From Candidatus Curtissbacteria bacterium RIFCSPLOWO2_02_FULL_40_11 (GTDB taxonomy: Bacteria > Patescibacteriota > Microgenomatia > Curtissbacterales > GWA2-41-24), in the NCBI GenBank assembly GCA_001776505.1, contig MFBV01000006.1:21507-54499 (forward strand): a stretch of DNA of 32,993 nucleotides. The letters run 5' to 3'. Below are positions 9,661 to 17,655 of this stretch, in pieces. The notes under the pieces are model-generated. The model saw nothing but the letters and a program-made list of their open reading frames with translations. It made no database searches and had not been told where the DNA came from. Position numbers and translations under genes: made by a program. Position 1 is the stretch's first letter. Each line of letters begins with the position of its first letter.

Positions 9661-10437
9661 ATGAACTACTTTTTAGCTATCTTAGCCGGCACTGTTCAGG
9701 GCCTAACAGAATTTTTACCAGTCTCGTCTACGGGACATTTAATAATTTTCGAAAATATATTTGGTATTTCTCAAGATGATTTTGGTTTAGCATTTGATGC
9801 GTCGCTTCACCTTGGTACACTGTTTGCGGTTATACTCTTTTTTTATAAGGATTATTTAACAATATTTAATTTTAAGAATAAACTTTTGTCGCTGCTTTTT
9901 ATCGGGACTTTACCTGCCGTTTTCTTTGGAATAATCTTTGAACAGCAGATATCAACAACATTTAGAAGTACTACCCTTGTCGCGGTTGCACTAATAGTAT
10001 TCAGCGTGGTGATTTTATGGGCAGAAAGACTTGGCGAAAAGGTGAAAAAAAGAAAAGATATCACATTAGCAAACGCATTAATAATAGGTATATTTCAAGC
10101 AATTGCCTTAATTCCCGGAGTATCAAGAAGTGGTGCGACAATTTCAGGCGGTTTATTTTTAGGTCTAACTAGAGAAGAATCTGCTAGATTTGCCTTTCTT
10201 CTATCAGGCCCGATTATTGCTGGTGCAGGCACAAAAAAATTTCTCGAGGCCTCTCTAAATAATATATCTGCCTCAGATTTTAATTTTTTTATAATCGGAA
10301 TTATTTCGTCAGCAGTTTTCGGTTTTCTTACTATAAAATATTTCTTACAATTTTTACAAAAAAATACGCTAATTCCGTTTGTAATTTATCGAGTCGGTCT
10401 CGCGATACTCTTGATTCTTGCAATATTTATTTCATAA
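9661..10437 (+). CDS. uppP: Undecaprenyl-diphosphatase UppP (BacA family)
   Basis: GTVQGLTEFLPVSSTGHLII and LIPGVSRSGATISGGLFLGLTREESARFAFLLSGP motifs. Confidence 0.95.
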   Translation: MNYFLAILAGTVQGLTEFLPVSSTGHLIIFENIFGISQDDFGLAFDASLHLGTLFAVILFFYKDYLTIFNFKNKLLSLLFIGTLPAVFFGIIFEQQISTTFRSTTLVAVALIVFSVVILWAERLGEKVKKRKDITLANALIIGIFQAIALIPGVSRSGATISGGLFLGLTREESARFAFLLSGPIIAGAGTKKFLEASLNNISASDFNFFIIGIISSAVFGFLTIKYFLQFLQKNTLIPFVIYRVGLAILLILAIFIS

Positions 10438-10455
10438 CTGCAAAATTCTACTGTC

Positions 10456-11541
10456 ATGGACACAGCACAAAAAATCGAGGACCTAAAAAGTCGTTTTGAG
10501 TTAATTAAAAATAATTTCAACGTTGAAAACGAACAAAAAGAGTTGAGAGAACTTGAAGCTCAAAGTAACAAGCCTGATTTTTGGCAGAAAGACTCTCAAA
10601 AAGCAAAGTCTGTTATGAAAAAGATTTCATCAATCTCAGAAGACATTGATAAATTCGAAACGCTCAACAAAGATCTTAGTGAAATAAAAGAAATAATGAA
10701 CCTATCAAAGGAGGATTCAAGCATAGCGAAGGCCATCAATAAGGAGATCAAGAATTTAGAAAAAAATGTAGAAGAGTTCGAAATAAAAATGTTTCTAGCG
10801 GGTAAATATGATGAAAACGATGCGATTCTCTCTATTCATGCAGGTCAAGGAGGAACTGAAGCAATGGATTGGGTCGAAATGCTCTCTCGTATGTATCAAA
10901 AATATTTTTCATCTCAAGACTGGGATTTTGAAGTCATAAATGAAGATCCTGGTGAAGAAGCGGGTTTTAAAACAGTTTCCATTAGCATTCGGGAAAGATA
11001 TTCTTATGGACTTTTAAAGAGAGAAGCAGGTGTTCACAGGTTAGTCAGACAATCTCCATTCAATGCGAATAATTTAAGACAAACCTCATTTGCTTTAGTC
11101 GAGGTAACGCCAGAAACAGGAGACGAGTTAGAGATTGATTTAAAACAAGATGATATCGAGTTTGAAGCATTTCGCTCAAGTGGGCACGGTGGCCAGAACG
11201 TAAACAAAGTTTCAACCGCAGTGCGTCTAAAGCACAAGCCTACGGGTATAACAGTTACCTCACAAACGCAGCGTCAGCAGGCTCAAAACAAAGACAATGC
11301 CTTAAAACTTCTAAAAGCTAAACTTTGGGTTCTATATCAAAAGGAGCAAGAGGAGAAAAAAGCGGAAATTAAGGGGTCTCATATTATGCCGGGGTGGGGT
11401 AATCAAATACGTTCCTATGTACTTCATCCCTACAAAATGGTTAAAGATCTGCGCACAAACTATGAAACCTCAAATGCTCAAGCTGTATTAGATGGAGATT
11501 TAGAAGAGTTTATAAAACAAGAAATTACCCTCAAGTCTTAA
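10456..11541 (+). CDS. prfB: Peptide chain release factor 2
   Basis: GGQ motif in FRSSGHGGQNVNKVSTAVRLKH; QQAQNKDNALKLLKAKL; RF-2-like N-terminus. Read as one uninterrupted frame. Confidence 0.95.
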   Translation: MDTAQKIEDLKSRFELIKNNFNVENEQKELRELEAQSNKPDFWQKDSQKAKSVMKKISSISEDIDKFETLNKDLSEIKEIMNLSKEDSSIAKAINKEIKNLEKNVEEFEIKMFLAGKYDENDAILSIHAGQGGTEAMDWVEMLSRMYQKYFSSQDWDFEVINEDPGEEAGFKTVSISIRERYSYGLLKREAGVHRLVRQSPFNANNLRQTSFALVEVTPETGDELEIDLKQDDIEFEAFRSSGHGGQNVNKVSTAVRLKHKPTGITVTSQTQRQQAQNKDNALKLLKAKLWVLYQKEQEEKKAEIKGSHIMPGWGNQIRSYVLHPYKMVKDLRTNYETSNAQAVLDGDLEEFIKQEITLKS

Positions 11542-11563
11542 ATCTTGTTAAATCAAGTTTGGT

Positions 11564-11760
11564 TGATATATATCAGGAAGCTTGTTTGAACAGGCTTAGC
11601 TGATATATATCAGCCTTCAGTAAAACTGAATCTGATATATCAGAGGAGCGCTATTAACTACTTTGCAGTTAAAGCGACCTGCTGATATGTCTTCCTTTAT
11701 TCTGAAATAAAGCGACATATATCAGGAAGCTTGTTTGAACAAGCTTAGCTGATATATAAT
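11564..11760. repeat. Array of six TGATATATATCA-type palindromes separated by five self-complementary spacers
   Basis: Palindrome-like units at 11564-11576, 11601-11613, 11632-11643, 11682-11691, 11714-11725 and 11749-11760 (degenerate). Each intervening segment contains its own inverted repeat. 11568-11609 and 11717-11758 are 42-nt direct repeats with 1 mismatch. Confidence 0.9.
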
Positions 11761-11772
11761 AACTTCACGCTT

Positions 11773-12273
11773 ATGGAAGCTCAAAGTTCAAATCAAAATC
11801 AAACACAGCAACAATCCAAACCACAAACATCAGGCTCTGGGACGCAACCTATAGAACCAATAAAATCAGGCAAGCCACTAGCAAAATTACTGCCATTTCT
11901 CCTTTTTATCGTCATAATCGGAGCCGGAATTGTAACCGGACTTGTTTTATCATCAATAAACAAAGCCCAATCTCAATCAGGAGATATCTTGTCAGAGGAA
12001 GACCTTAGCCCCGAAATTAAACAAAACTTTTCCCAGACATTTAAAGATGAAGCTGAGGGCATAGTTGAAAAAAACGAAGATTTCGACGAATATGCTCAGG
12101 GTCCTTGGAAACTTATTCGCAGTGGGGGAGAAAGTCAAGCCGCGTACCTAACTTCTTCCGTAATGGATTTAGATGAATTCGTAGGTAAAAAAGTCAAAGT
12201 TTATGGTGAAACCTTCGGATCTGATCAAGTTTCATGGCTTATGGATGTCGGAAAAGTTGAAGTTATTGAATAA
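11773..12273 (+). CDS. Membrane-anchored hypothetical protein
   Basis: Q/S/T-rich N-terminus, one TM segment (LLPFLLFIVIIGAGIVTGLVL), small C-terminal domain. Confidence 0.65.
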   Translation: MEAQSSNQNQTQQQSKPQTSGSGTQPIEPIKSGKPLAKLLPFLLFIVIIGAGIVTGLVLSSINKAQSQSGDILSEEDLSPEIKQNFSQTFKDEAEGIVEKNEDFDEYAQGPWKLIRSGGESQAAYLTSSVMDLDEFVGKKVKVYGETFGSDQVSWLMDVGKVEVIE

Positions 12274-12291
12274 AAAACGGATTACTGCCTC

Positions 12292-12978
12292 ATGATAGAA
12301 TTCCAGTCTGTTTCTAAAAAATACCCATCCGGGCAAACGGCTCTCGATGGTATCAGCCTCAAAATAGAAAGTGGCGAATTTGTATTTATAGTCGGTCTCT
12401 CCGGTGCGGGCAAGTCAACGATGATAAAAATGCTGACAAGAGAACTGTCTCCGTCAAGTGGAAAAGTTTTATTTAATAATGAGGACATCAATGCATTTAA
12501 AAAGAGTAGAATCCCACTCCTTCGGCGAAGAATCGGCACCGTATTTCAGGATTTCAAATTGCTACTAACAAGGACCGTTTTTGAAAATGTTGCAGTTCCC
12601 TTAGAAGTGCTTTCTAAAAGCGAGGCCGAAATAGAAAAAGAAGTTTCAAGCGCTCTGGAAAAAGTCGGCATACTTGATAAAGCCAACAGTTTCCCCTCAC
12701 AACTTGCGGGTGGAGAAGTCCAGAGAACAGCTATTGCAAGAGCTATAATTTCAAAACCAGAAGTTATACTTGCTGATGAGCCTACAGGAGATCTAGATCC
12801 AAAAAATTCTTTATCCGTTGTCGGACTCCTTGAAAAGATTAACAAAGAAGATAAAACAACTATTATTATGGCAACGCATAATTCTCAAATTGTGAACCAT
12901 TTCAAAAAAAGGGTAGTAGTCTTAGAAAAAGGTAAAATGGTAAAGGATCAAAAAGAAGGTCGATATGAAGCAGGCTAA
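12292..12978 (+). CDS. ftsE: Cell division ATP-binding protein FtsE
   Basis: Walker A GLSGAGKST, signature LAGGEVQRTAIARAI, Walker B VILADEPTGDLD; followed by ftsX. Confidence 0.95.
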   Translation: MIEFQSVSKKYPSGQTALDGISLKIESGEFVFIVGLSGAGKSTMIKMLTRELSPSSGKVLFNNEDINAFKKSRIPLLRRRIGTVFQDFKLLLTRTVFENVAVPLEVLSKSEAEIEKEVSSALEKVGILDKANSFPSQLAGGEVQRTAIARAIISKPEVILADEPTGDLDPKNSLSVVGLLEKINKEDKTTIIMATHNSQIVNHFKKRVVVLEKGKMVKDQKEGRYEAG

Positions 12979-13837
12979 AGATACCCTAAAACAGATCCGC
13001 AGAAGCCCTTATCAGGCAATCGCAGCAGCGCTTGCAATGTCTCTGACATTTTTCGTAGCCTCTCTTTTTATTATTTTGATATTCGGTGGCCAACTTGTGT
13101 TGCTGTATCTTGAACAAAGACCACAAGCTATAGCGTTCTTCAGTGATGAAACCAAGGAATCCAGAATTTTGGAAATTGCCAAGGAAATAGAGGCAACCGG
13201 GCTTTCAAAAGAAATCAAATATGTTTCAAAAGAAGAAGCCTACGAAATATATCGCGAACGATTTAAAGATGACCCTCTGCTACTCGAATCAGTAACTGCT
13301 GACTTCTTGCCGGCTCATTTAGAGGTTTCGGCTCAAAAGGTGGATGATATTAAGATTTTGACAGAGGGTTTTCGCCAACGAGAAGAAGTGGAAAGCATAG
13401 TTGCACCTGAAGACGTTGTTGGGAAGTTGGCGAACGTCACTCGTACCGTTAGGACAGCAGGCCTTATTTTCGTTTCAGTTCTAATTGCAATTTCTTTTTT
13501 GATAATAATTATGGTTGTGGGTATGCGAATAGCCCTAAGACGAGACGAAATTTCGATAATGAATTTGGTAGGAGCAACTAAATGGTATATAGCCAGACCA
13601 TTTTTTATAGAGGGTGCTCTCTACGGTATTATTGGTGCAAGCATCGCCACGTTTTTAGTTTACTCGCTTCTGCTTTTTTACTCACCGCAAATTCAAAATT
13701 TCTTAGGTCCGATCCAAATCTTCCCAATTAGTCCCCTGTTTTTCCTCTATCTCTGGCTTGCTCAAGTCTTTGCGGCCATAACTGTGGGTGTTTTAGGAGC
13801 AGCGATTGCCCTTTACAGATACCTTAGAGTTAAATGA
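12965..13837 (+). CDS. ftsX: Cell division permease-like protein FtsX
   Basis: FtsX topology with extracellular loop (AIAFFSDETKESRILEIAKEIEATG) and C-terminal TMs with MNLVGATKWYIARPFFIEGALYGIIGA; overlaps ftsE by 14 nt. Confidence 0.93.
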   Translation: MKQAKDTLKQIRRSPYQAIAAALAMSLTFFVASLFIILIFGGQLVLLYLEQRPQAIAFFSDETKESRILEIAKEIEATGLSKEIKYVSKEEAYEIYRERFKDDPLLLESVTADFLPAHLEVSAQKVDDIKILTEGFRQREEVESIVAPEDVVGKLANVTRTVRTAGLIFVSVLIAISFLIIIMVVGMRIALRRDEISIMNLVGATKWYIARPFFIEGALYGIIGASIATFLVYSLLLFYSPQIQNFLGPIQIFPISPLFFLYLWLAQVFAAITVGVLGAAIALYRYLRVK

Positions 13838-15030
13838 AGAGACTCACAATATTTTTATTACTCCCTCTATCTCTGCTTATTTTTTCTACGACAAGAATCC
13901 ACGGCGTTAGCTTAGAGGAGTGCGAAAATGATTCTTCCGCAAACATCAATGAATGTATCGATTTATTCTCGCAAAAAATAGATGAACTGGGGAATCAGAA
14001 AAATACTCTTGCTTCTCAAATTGCCCAATATGATACTCAGATCAAAGTCACTCAATTAAAAATTTCCGAAGCCACCAACACAATTGAGCAACTCGAAAAA
14101 GAAATTGGCGTATTAGGTTTTCGCATAGGTTACGTTTCCGAAAGTATAGGCAGATTAGAAGAACTTGTTAAAAAGCGAATAGTTGCCACCTATCAGCAAA
14201 GTTTTACCTCAAACTTGGAATTAATTTTAGCATCAGACGACTTTGCGGATGTAATGCTCAGACTTCAGTATCTTAAACAGGTTCAGGAAAACGACAAAAA
14301 AGTTTTAGCTTCACTACAGGAAACGCGTTCAAATTATGCTAATCAAAAAGACGAAAGAGAAGAAAAACAAGCAGCGATAGAAGAAAATAAAAATAAACTT
14401 GAAATACTGGGTGCGTCTTTAGATGCCCAAAGAAAAGATAAAGCGGCATTTTTAGCCGTTACTAAAAACGATGAGAGTAGGTATCAACAACTACTTTCTC
14501 AAGCAAGGGCAGAGTTTGAAGCTATTCAGGCTATTATTGCCGGTGGCGGTGTTGAAACGCAAGTGGGTCAAGTAAATCAAGGTCAGAAGATCGCTACCAT
14601 TATTCAGGGGGCATCCTGTAATTCGGGCGGTACTCATATTCACTTTACTGTAAGAAGGCCAGGGGGAGTAACAGACAATCCGTTTAAGTATTTGAAGGCT
14701 GGCGTAAGTTATGAAGAAAATTCCGGAGGTGATCCTTTTAACCCATCTGGCGACTGGGAGTGGCCAATAAGCCCTCCTATAAAATTCAATCAAGGGTATG
14801 GGGTCACTTGGGCTGTGCAGAACGACCCGTTTATCAAACAAATTTACAGCTTTCATAATGGTATAGATATCAACAGCTTATCCTCCTCGGAGGTAAAAGC
14901 TGTCCAAAACGGAACTCTTTACCGCGGAACCTACTCTGGTCTAAGTGGGTGCGCCTTGCGATATGTTAGAGTCGATCATGAAAGTTCGGATCTAGATACC
15001 CTTTACTTACACGTAAACTATTTACTGTAA
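13834..15030 (+). CDS. Secreted coiled-coil protein with M23/LytM-like peptidase domain in permuted motif order
   Basis: Signal peptide, long coiled coil as in EnvC/CwlO-type FtsEX partners, then GGTHIHFTV followed by FHNGIDI...VKAVQNGTLYRG...YVRVDHE...TLYLHV; ATGA overlap with ftsX. Confidence 0.85.
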   Translation: MKRLTIFLLLPLSLLIFSTTRIHGVSLEECENDSSANINECIDLFSQKIDELGNQKNTLASQIAQYDTQIKVTQLKISEATNTIEQLEKEIGVLGFRIGYVSESIGRLEELVKKRIVATYQQSFTSNLELILASDDFADVMLRLQYLKQVQENDKKVLASLQETRSNYANQKDEREEKQAAIEENKNKLEILGASLDAQRKDKAAFLAVTKNDESRYQQLLSQARAEFEAIQAIIAGGGVETQVGQVNQGQKIATIIQGASCNSGGTHIHFTVRRPGGVTDNPFKYLKAGVSYEENSGGDPFNPSGDWEWPISPPIKFNQGYGVTWAVQNDPFIKQIYSFHNGIDINSLSSSEVKAVQNGTLYRGTYSGLSGCALRYVRVDHESSDLDTLYLHVNYLL

Positions 15031-15068
15031 TTTGATGAAAAGAATTCTCCTGGTCCACCTGGTATCTT

Positions 15069-15175
15069 CATGTGGTTCCACAGTAGAAGAAATAGAAACT
15101 AATATGTTTAAATTAGCCTATTCTAATAATCTATTTTAAGGTCCGACCTTAAAGAACATATGGTTCCACAGTAGA
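15069..15175 (+). repeat. 19-bp direct repeat flanking a short palindrome
   Basis: CATGTGGTTCCACAGTAGA (15069-15087) and CATATGGTTCCACAGTAGA (15157-15175); TTAAGGTC-C-GACCTTAA at 15136-15152. Confidence 0.8.
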
Positions 15176-15213
15176 GGCGAGTCGTTTTGATTCGGGTTGA
15201 GTCGGGAATTAAT

Positions 15214-15642
15214 TTACTTTGCTAGTGCCCTCAACAGTTCTCCTGGACTTACTACCACAAAAGGAAGTACAGCCTCTTTAACCTTTTTAGTTAAAAAATG
15301 TTTCCTGTCAAGAGTAACAAGGAAATCTACTTTTGTTTTTCTTGCTCCTTCAAGAACATGGATATCTTTTTTGTCAATTATCTTTGAATAATGTGATTCT
15401 GCACTGCGCTTATAAATGGTGACTATCTGTGGATTTAAGTCCACCATCAATTCGTAAAAACGAAGGCGCACGGAAATAGGTTCTTTTTCTCGAACGTTAC
15501 GTTCCGCTTCACGCAAGACTTGTCTTGTCGCATACAAAGTGACCTTTTTCTTCTTAATCAGTTCGCAAACAATACTAGAGCCTCCGGACACTGAACGAGC
15601 AGCAGAAAAGTAAACGTTAGCATCTAGGAAAACACGCATCAC
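15214..15642 (-). CDS. PIN-domain toxin (putative ribonuclease)
   Basis: MRVFLDANVYFSA... ILE-type spacing to DIHVLEGARKTKVDFLVTLDRKHF acidic residues; adjacent to a Phd/YefM-like antitoxin. Confidence 0.82.
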   Translation of the reverse strand: MMRVFLDANVYFSAARSVSGGSSIVCELIKKKKVTLYATRQVLREAERNVREKEPISVRLRFYELMVDLNPQIVTIYKRSAESHYSKIIDKKDIHVLEGARKTKVDFLVTLDRKHFLTKKVKEAVLPFVVVSPGELLRALAK

Positions 15643-15906
15643 TTACGAGGCTAGGAGTTTATTAGCAATTGCTTGCTCTTTAGTACTTAAACGGTCTTCT
15701 TTTTCGAACTGGCGAATACGTTTATTGGTATAGAGCTCGATGTCGCTATCGTCGCCAATGAAAAGCTGATAATCCTCAAGCGGCACCAGGACAGCAACTG
15801 CCTTATCTTTACGTTTGATTAAAAAACGATCTTTATTATAAATAGACCTGTCGATGACTTGGCCTATCTTCTTTCTCAGATCTAGCATTGTAATTGCCTG
15901 TAACAT
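15643..15906 (-). CDS. Phd/YefM-like antitoxin
   Basis: MLQAITMLDLRKKIGQVIDRSIYNKDRFLIKRKDKAVAVLVPLEDYQLF. ATG at 15906 preferred over the track's TTG at 15918 because a GGTGG SD-like element lies just upstream. Confidence 0.82.
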   Translation of the reverse strand: MLQAITMLDLRKKIGQVIDRSIYNKDRFLIKRKDKAVAVLVPLEDYQLFIGDDSDIELYTNKRIRQFEKEDRLSTKEQAIANKLLAS

Positions 15907-15929
15907 GTCGTCCACCAACTATCACAATT

Positions 15930-15958
15930 ATAATAGTTGATATAGTTTACTCTGTCAA
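15930..15958 (-). promoter_or_regulatory. Promoter of the TA operon with operator-like inverted repeat
   Basis: On the - strand: TTGACA (15953-15958), 17 nt, TATTAT (15930-15935). Inverted repeat CAACTAT (15916-15922) / ATAGTTG (15933-15939) overlaps the -10. Confidence 0.75.
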
Positions 15959-15974
15959 GTAACCAGGCACTTAT

Positions 15975-16003
15975 TTGACAAATTCCAGCTAAGGCATTAT
16001 TTT
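15975..16003 (+). promoter_or_regulatory. Promoter of the lamin-tail protein gene
   Basis: TTGACA (15975-15980), 17 nt, TATTTT (15998-16003); ATG at 16015. Confidence 0.6.
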
Positions 16004-16014
16004 TGATTGTCACT

Positions 16015-16902
16015 ATGGCAAAATTACTTTGCCTGCCCCTTATTATTTTTATATTCTTAATTTTTCCTAAAGAGATACACTCTGACTCCAATATAGTTAT
16101 CAACGAAATAATGTACGATTTAGAGGAATCTGATGAAAAGAGAGAATGGATAGAGTTATTTAATTTAGGTACGGAAGCTATAGATTTAACGTCTTGGCGT
16201 TTCGAGGAAAATGGTGTCCAGCATACCTTGATACTAAAGCAAGGAGACGCTTTTGTTGCGGGAGGCCGGTTTGCTCTGATAGTAGACGATTATGATACGT
16301 TTTTGCAGGATAACCACGGTTTTACTGGCACGGTTTTCGACAGTTCTTTCTCGCTTTCAAACAAAGGGGAAAATTTAAAAATAAGAAACTCCCGCGACGG
16401 AAATATAATTGACGCGATAACCTATTCTTCTGATTTGGGTGCTTCCGGAGATGGAAACTCTCTGCAAAGGAAGTCTGACGGGAGCTGGGTAGCTGCGGCT
16501 CCCACACCGGGTAACCAGAATTCTTCCAAGCCATTGCCATCACCATCGCCGACACCTTCTTCAACATCCAGTAGCAGCAATAAATCATCTTCTACTAAAT
16601 CCACTTCTTCAACTTCAACAAAAGCTTCCCCTAAAGAATCGCCTTCGGCAGCAAAATCAAGTCCGTCAATTTCCAGAACTTTAGGAGAAAAAAATATATC
16701 AGTCACAAAGCTATTACCATCTAGCACGCCCTCAGCATCGCCCAAATCACAGGATGAAGCACCACCATCGACCAAAGTAGCCGGTTTTCTAACAGGATTT
16801 GGCGCGTTGTTAGTCGGAGCATCACTGTTCTTCTACTTCTGGTACTATAAAATTAAAAACAAGGCCAAAGACCCCATTGAAGAGAAAAATAGTGACAGTT
16901 AA
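16015..16902 (+). CDS. Secreted lamin-tail-domain (LTD) protein with Ser/Pro-rich stalk and C-terminal TM anchor
   Basis: Signal peptide; IVINEIMYDLEESDEKREWIELFNLGTEAIDLTSWRFEE (LTD signature); PSPSPTPSSTSSSSNKSS linker; TM near the C-terminus. ATG 16015 preferred over TTG 16003. Confidence 0.85.
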   Translation: MAKLLCLPLIIFIFLIFPKEIHSDSNIVINEIMYDLEESDEKREWIELFNLGTEAIDLTSWRFEENGVQHTLILKQGDAFVAGGRFALIVDDYDTFLQDNHGFTGTVFDSSFSLSNKGENLKIRNSRDGNIIDAITYSSDLGASGDGNSLQRKSDGSWVAAAPTPGNQNSSKPLPSPSPTPSSTSSSSNKSSSTKSTSSTSTKASPKESPSAAKSSPSISRTLGEKNISVTKLLPSSTPSASPKSQDEAPPSTKVAGFLTGFGALLVGASLFFYFWYYKIKNKAKDPIEEKNSDS

Positions 16903-17269
16903 AAATCCAACGCAACTTGCAATTTGGTTTCCGCCTTTACTGTGGGCAGTCGTAATATTTACTCTTTCATCGCTGGAAACCATAAAAGTAACAGAACTTT
17001 TCTTTTGGGATTTTTTACTTAAAAAGAGCGCGCATGTTTTAGAATATGCTGTTTTATTTACGCTTACTTTTAGAGCTACAAGGAGAAACTGGTTTTTAAC
17101 CTACGCCCTGTGTATCATTTACGCAACATCAGACGAATTTCACCAGAGCTTCGTTGCTGGAAGGACGGCATCTGTTTTTGATTTGGTATTTGATGTTTCT
17201 GGAATGAATATTGCAAGCTATATAATATGGAAGTTATATCCAAGTCACCGCAAGAAACAAGAAAGATAG
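16877..17269 (+). CDS. VanZ-like membrane protein
   Basis: KKSAHVLEYAVLFTLTFRA...IIYATSDEFHQSFVAGRTASVFDLVFDVSGMNIA is VanZ-like. Confidence 0.85.
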   Translation: MKRKIVTVKNPTQLAIWFPPLLWAVVIFTLSSLETIKVTELFFWDFLLKKSAHVLEYAVLFTLTFRATRRNWFLTYALCIIYATSDEFHQSFVAGRTASVFDLVFDVSGMNIASYIIWKLYPSHRKKQER

Positions 17270-17655
17270 CCAAACAATTGGGCAGAAATCTCAAGCTTGG
17301 AGACATAGTGGCTCTATATGGAGAATTGGGAGCGGGTAAGACTGTATTTATCCAAGGATTAGCCGAAGGCTTAAATATAAAGGGGAAAATCACATCACCC
17401 ACTTTTGTTTTTGAAAAACGGTACCCCGTTATTATCGGAAACAGACATGGTATTTTTCACCATCTGGATTTGTACCGCGGTGATTCTATCAAAGAGCTTC
17501 TAAGTTTAGGCCTTGAAGAAATTTTTTCCGGTGATTCAATTGTCGTTTTGGAATGGGCTGATAAAATTAAAGAAGAGCTACCAAAAAAAAGGATCGATAT
17601 CAGTATTGAAGTTTTAGATGAAAAATCACGAAGAATCTCAATCAAAAGAAATTGA
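17227..17655 (+). CDS. tsaE: tRNA t6A biosynthesis ATPase TsaE
   Basis: P-loop GELGAGKTVFIQGLAEGL, KITSPTFVFEKRY, HHLDLYRG, VLEWADKI. Confidence 0.93.
   Translation: MEVISKSPQETRKIAKQLGRNLKLGDIVALYGELGAGKTVFIQGLAEGLNIKGKITSPTFVFEKRYPVIIGNRHGIFHHLDLYRGDSIKELLSLGLEEIFSGDSIVVLEWADKIKEELPKKRIDISIEVLDEKSRRISIKRN

Noticed and set aside
10456-10560. Programmed +1 frameshift in prfB
   Set aside because: The N-terminal region is one continuous open frame with no in-frame TGA; many bacteria lack the frameshift.
11564-11760. CRISPR array
   Set aside because: Repeats are 10-13-nt palindromes, spacers are themselves inverted repeats of about 18-38 nt, two spacers are near-identical, and there are no cas genes nearby.
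14491-14856. 121-aa - strand ORF
   Set aside because: Antisense to the M23 protein, which has clear family motifs; no recognisable motif on the reverse frame.
16422-16775. 117-aa acidic - strand ORF
   Set aside because: It is the reverse complement of the Ser/Pro-rich stalk of the LTD protein; low-complexity artefact.
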